DNA from: Euryodendron excelsum
Lineage: Eukaryota; Streptophyta; Magnoliopsida; Ericales; Pentaphylacaceae
Length of the DNA: 64,000 bases
Direction of reading: 5' to 3'
Assembly (NCBI GenBank): GCA_033060915.1
Contig: CM065397.1
Coordinates: forward strand, 15,208,501 to 15,272,500
This document shows positions 59,343 through 64,000 of the stretch, in pieces (the stretch's first letter is position 1; each line of letters begins with the position of its first letter). Both the position numbers and the translations under genes were made by a program. The notes under the pieces were generated by a model. It saw only the letters and a program-made list of their open reading frames with translations. It ran no database searches and was not told the DNA's origin.

Positions 59343-59980
59343 TGAATCTTAACATGCATTGCCCAACACACAAAAAGAATTGTGATTTACTGAACACATA
59401 TTATTTTTAGCCTTTTTCGGCACATTGATTGAATAAAAAAATCGATTTATGTGGCCCTCTTACTCCCCTTACTTGATACGATAGAGATCAATCGTTTCCT
59501 TCAACTTAAATCGATGAAGTACTGAGTTTTGTGAGCTCATATGCTAAGGAGTGGTAGATGGTGAACTTTCCATAAGTTGATTATAAACTGGGAAAAAATC
59601 TAGTAGTCAGATTGTACGAAATTCTTCAATACTAATGCATATCAGATTTTGTTATGTGTTATTTATTGCATTAAAAGCCTCTTCCTTATTACAAATTTAT
59701 GTTGCTGATGTCATAAAACCCCCATATTCTTATTTACTAGGAATAAACACTAAGTAGTTAATATTAAAGCATTAATGTAAGAGGCAATTTTAAAGGAGGA
59801 TATTTCATTTTTTTCCCCATCAAATCTACATTGTAAGTGCAAGCAACTTTTCAACATCTTTTCCAAATAAAGTGGCCATAATGGATCATAAGTCATCCTT
59901 AAGTTCATACTCCGAGGCTATACTTTTATGACATGTCCAAGAGAGCTACAAAGAAAGTAAAAAGCACTTTATGCTGAAAC
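59343..59980. other. No gene seen
   Basis: AT-rich intergenic DNA. Confidence 0.4.
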
Positions 59981-60386
59981 CATAGTTATTAATCCCATAT
60001 CGGCTAGCATACCATTTTTTCTATTGGTATAGTACATATCGGACCAGTGCGTTTCAGCATACCGTTTCGGATGTATCACTATAAATATTATAGATTTTAA
60101 AAACATATATTATTTATAAAATTTGATACATATAATGTTAGACCAAATAAAGTATATTCATCGATAATATGCATAATCATATTAGGAATACAAAAAAAGC
60201 CTCTTAAGTTATTCAGCATATTTTAACCAAAAAGTGAAATCATTAAAATTTTAATTTATAAATATTATAAAAGCCAAGGAGAAGTCCAATCTGCCAAAAA
60301 TTGCAAAAGTGAGGTACAAATAGATGAGAGAGAGGAATTCTGTCATTCAGATGAGAGAAGTCTATGACTCTATGTGATTCAGTTAT

Positions 60387-60417
<31 letters not shown>

Positions 60418-60706
60418 GTTCGTGAGAGACAAAGTAGACTTCTCTGACAGCTATAATAATGCCAACCTTTTAACTTGTATAAAAAGGTTTGAAACTTATT
60501 TTAATTATAAAACTACCCTATTAAAGTACAAACGAAACACTCCAGAATGCACAAAATTTAGATGGGACACTGGAAAATGCTGATAAATGACAGAAAATGA
60601 TGGAACAAAAATCGAGACAGAACCAACTTAAATGTATACCATTTTTCTGCTGGACTGGTACATTTCAGACCATACCGGCCATTACAGAACAATGTTAACA
60701 ACCATA
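59981..60706. mobile_element. Non-autonomous element with imperfect terminal inverted repeats (726 bp)
   Basis: Left end CATAGTTATTAAT... and the reverse complement of the right end (TATGGTTGTTAAC...) are similar over about 35 bp. Flanks GCTGAAAC (59,973-59,980) and AATGAAAC (60,707-60,714) match in 6 of 8 bases. 'Taccatttttctgctgg'-type subterminal phrases recur. A (GA)n microsatellite is at about 60,388-60,417. Confidence 0.45.
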
Positions 60707-60714
60707 AATGAAAC

Positions 60715-62223
60715 ATCAAAATAACACCTAAACAAAAGTATACAATGAAGGCTTTGGCAGGGTTCCTATCAGTGAAGATATGAGTAAAGCACACTAAGAT
60801 AGTAAGAGATAGGACTGATATGGATACTAGGAATTAATAATCACCCTAGATGTGTAAGAATAATCCCTCCTCCCCCTCTTTCCCTTTTCTTGAAAAGGAT
60901 ATATCTAAGATTACACTATCAAAGATGCATCATACCACTACCAAAACTATTGGATTGGCTTCACACAAAAGCCAAAAACAAGAAAATGTCATTGGTCACA
61001 ACATTCAATTACTAGTTATATATCTTCATAATGAAACTTTTCAATTATTATATGCCAAGATGGTTGAATAAAACTTGACTTTTGACAATATTTTAAACAG
61101 TATTCCTAGCGTGTCATAAATGGACACAATGAAATAACAACCACATAAATAAACGAGTTTTTTTTTTTGCCAAAATAACAATCTTTATGAAAATAATTCC
61201 CTATCTAACACACTCAAAGATAATTCCCAATCTCACATTGTTTATGTCACTTAATTGCTTTTTTAGAAATTCGGTGATATGTTGGATTTTTTTAGTTAGA
61301 ATAAATCTAGGGATGATCAGTGAAATGTCTAGTGTTTTTCAGCTTGGATTAATCAGTGAGATGATAGTAATAAGTGGTCACCACTCTGTAACCAGATGGG
61401 AAGGGAGATCTGGACGGCAGTTCTTGTGGTTTTGCACAATTACTTCACTTAGTTGCCTTCATGCTATCATGACCCAAACCCCATTCTATATGGATTAAAA
61501 GCCATAACCGGCTAGACGCGTAGCTACCAAAGGCCTAACACATGAAATAGGTTGATTATCTGTGCATTCGTCCATAATATTGATAATAACAGAAACAAAA
61601 TATAGTGCTTGTGCATTCAAACTCAGCTTTAGAGCAAGTCCCTATATTTCTAACACATCTCAAGTTAAAACCATATACATAGGGTTATTAGAAACAATTA
61701 GGCCTATTCCAAGGCCAAACAAAAAATATATATACAAGACATTGTCTCTTAACTATTCACATAAGGACCAAACTTGAAAGATAGGATGCTTTTCTTCACC
61801 AAAAAAAAAAAGCATTGGTTTCCAATATGTCACATTCATGCAACCTTCAAAAACATTCTCAAGAAAAGTCCTACTCCTCATTTCTTGAAATGTTAAACAA
61901 CACTATGAAAGCCTAGTGAATGAAGTAGATACAAGGAATATTCATGAAAGTCTTATTTGAATACCTTCAATTTCTTTGAATGCAAATTATTTGTTTGAAG
62001 TAAAAATAGGCGTCAATGCTCTTTTTGGTACATTGCACAACTCTTAGAGTTCATTGCTTGATCCTGGGCTTGTTGTGCATTCACTTTGACATGTATTAGA
62101 CTTACGGTTGAATTTTAAGTCTAAACAATAAACTTTATTAATCTGCACACTAAGTAAATGCATTAGTAAAATAACACAAGATTTAGTTATCATCAAAGTC
62201 AACATGGAGATCAACCTTGAGTC
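60715..62223. other. No gene seen; probably part of a decayed copia LTR
   Basis: No coding signal. It lies downstream (minus strand) of the polypurine tract at 62,229-62,241, so at least the right part should be LTR sequence. Confidence 0.35.
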
Positions 62224-62241
62224 AATAATCTCTCCCTTTTT
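62224..62241 (-). promoter_or_regulatory. Polypurine tract and LTR start of a copia-like element
   Basis: On the minus strand 'catcatcaaaaagggagag' is followed by ATTAT and then TGACTC at 62,224. The phrase 'tcatcatcaaaaagggggagattgt' style is the usual end of copia internal regions in plants. The element comes from the right, so the ORF at 63,029-64,000 would be near its 3' end. Confidence 0.45.
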
Positions 62242-63028
62242 GATGATGACAAAACCTTTACAAAATATATTGATATATGATTAAATGAAATGGACAAAGT
62301 TGAATGGCATACTAGTAGAGAACTCTTCCTTTGTTTCATAATTAAGCAAATCATGCTTAAAAGAATAAAGATTTTTCAAAAACAACTTTCAGGGAGTTTT
62401 TGTCAGTTAAGTCAAAAACAAATTGAGGGAAATGATTCATGTTACTCTTCCTGAGAACATGTTCTATATTTATCAAATATTACACATATCATTTCATTTC
62501 CATTCAATGACAATTCATCAAACAACTCATTATTCATTTTAGTGATTCTCCATTTCTTATCCAATTCTTCTCTAATTCTAAAATATGTGCAATTCACTTT
62601 CAGCAAACACACATTTGTTCAATTCTTCTTCCCCAATTTAGTTTATACAAACTAAATCTTGTCCAGTTCTTCTGCAATTCTTCTCTCCCTTTTTGTCAAT
62701 TCATCAAAAAGATGAAGAAAATAAAAATAATAGACAAGTACAATAGCAAAAAAAATATTAAAACAAGATAAAATGTATAATTAGGAAAGCAATCAAGTAA
62801 GCAAGAAGTCAAAGAAATCAATTGAGCACTAGAACAGAATTACATTTCATACATTAAAGTCCATGATTACACAAAAGGTTGTGCAGTTAATGTTAACAAA
62901 AGGTATGCCATAGCAAAAAAAAAAATATTATAACAGGGCCATGAGTATGTAGGATGATGGGGCAAGAAGGAATATGAGGTGAAGAGAAGTAAGAGAGGTA
63001 AGGGTAAGTAGGATGAGGAAAGGAGAGT
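62242..63028. other. Non-coding spacer between the ORF and the polypurine tract
   Basis: AT-rich with no gene visible. Confidence 0.4.
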
Positions 63029-64000
63029 CTAGTGAGCATCAAATTCAGTAGCCGAAGAGTCCTCTTCTCTAGCTTCTTCCCCTTCTTGTGCTTCCTCCTC
63101 TTCTTCATTAACTTCTTCTTCCTCTTCTTCTTCTTCTTCTATAATTTTCTCTTTGTCATTTCTCAACATTTGCACTTCCTTTTTGAGTTCTCGCATCTTT
63201 CTTTCTATAAACATCATCCTTGTAGCTGCAAGATCTACCTTGTTATTCAGTTTATTCAGAGATTCCATAACTTGAGTCATAAAAGTACTTAAATCCCCTG
63301 TACTCTCTTGTAATTCAGAACTCAAAATTCTTTTTGTGTTTCTTTGCCTGGAGGTGCTCCCAGATGGGGTCTTTCCTTTTGAAGTACTTTCTCTGCCAAT
63401 TTTCTTTGGAGTTCACTTGTTATTCTGTAGAATATACCTCATTCTTTTGAGTGTGTTCTCATTGTATTCATCACTAATGGCCTTGGGGATTCTTTTTTTC
63501 TCATTCTTTAGATCAATATCAAAATGCTTGAAAACTTTTGTCAAGAAAATTTCGTAAGGCAAACTGATTTTAGAGATGGTAGCCTTGTATATATGATTCA
63601 AAATAAACAGAGGTAAGTCAATTTTTGAATCAGTTATGTATGCCCATAAGAAAAATAACTCCTTCTCTGAAACATAATCATACTTTCCAATTTTGGGAGT
63701 AAAAATGGTGCAAGTAAAGTGATGAACTAGCCTCAATTCAAGAGGCAAATCAGTAGCAAGGGATTGTATATTTTCATCCACATCCCTTCCATAGAGAGTT
63801 TTCAGTTGATCCTTCCTAGAGACCTTATCTCTATAAACTTCTCCACCAAGCCTTATTCCAAGAATGTGTCTAATCATCTCTCTATTTAAAGTGATGGTAA
63901 TTCCCTTAACATAACTGTTGATGGTCACTTCTCCAGATTCCCTTTCAGCATTAGAATAGAAGTGAGCAACCAGGTCAGGGTATACATCACCCCTAAGTGT
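63029..64000 (-). pseudogene. Transposon-associated protein, partial at the window edge, one in-frame TGA
   Basis: The frame is open from the right edge through 63,416, where a TGA (63,415-63,413) stops it after LQNNK, and then stays open in the same frame to 63,029. Before the TGA it resembles the putative plant transposon protein domain: YPDLVAHFYSNA near 63,970, RLVHHFTCTIFTPKIGKYDY, IDLPLFILNHIYKA and ISLPYEIFLTKVF. After the TGA come a lysine-rich linker, a coiled coil (IERKMRELKKEVQML) and a glutamate-rich tail. It parallels 4,464-3,260. Its likely role is an env-position protein of a copia-like element. The real start is outside the window. Confidence 0.55.

Noticed and set aside
1..64000. 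Endogenous pararetrovirus, rRNA, tRNA or organellar insertions
   Set aside because: No movement-protein/coat/RT arrangement of pararetroviruses, no rRNA-like blocks and no organellar genes were recognised. All RT sequence fits Ty3/gypsy.

Overview
The window is nuclear DNA of a flowering plant, most likely a eudicot. The evidence is GT-AG introns in AT-rich DNA, nested LTR retrotransposons of plant lineages, MITEs, tRNA-derived SINEs and two ordinary plant genes. I cannot name the species.

Positions 1-27,000 are a nest of retroelements. The host element is a decayed Athila-like Ty3/gypsy retrotransposon on the minus strand. Its 5' LTR is near 22,295-23,600, with a tRNA-Asp-type primer site near 22,280. 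Gag lies at 20,173-18,635, protease near 13,763-13,434, RT/RNase H near 13,280-11,830, integrase near 11,510-10,311, and an env-position ORF near 4,464-3,260. A polypurine tract near 1,513 precedes a truncated 3' LTR at 1,506-1,221. Two related 4.6-4.7 kb solo LTRs are inserted in it on the plus strand. One (5,042-9,777) has a perfect 5-bp duplication TAAGC. The other (14,001-18,629) splits the gag reading frame. Further pieces of that LTR family, and chromovirus-like LTR and integrase debris, lie at 1-1,220 and 23,605-27,000.

Positions 27,673-34,269 are a second Ty3/gypsy element (Tat/Grande-like, plus strand) with AAAAT duplications at both ends. Most of its pol is deleted. It carries a dimeric tandem array and an antisense gene resembling the 'putative gypsy type transposon' family. 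A small TRIM (35,146-35,490) and a MITE (36,061-36,548) follow.

The two host genes are convergent. A plus-strand gene for the small GTPase Ran (37,041-40,849) has eight coding exons and 221 residues, and the first coding exon is only the ATG. A minus-strand gene for an Agenet/Tudor plus ENT-domain protein (50,014-48,225, 410 residues) has an intron in its 5' UTR. About 7.4 kb lies between them, holding SINEs, MITEs and one unexplained exon-like segment.

Positions 51,000-64,000 are intergenic and rich in small repeats: a long-armed foldback MITE, a dimeric retroposon with a 16-bp target duplication, several SINEs (one split by a hAT-type MITE), LTR debris, and an unidentified coding-like block at 58,985-59,342. 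At the right edge a minus-strand ORF enters from outside the window. It resembles the transposon protein of the Athila-like element and carries one in-frame TGA.
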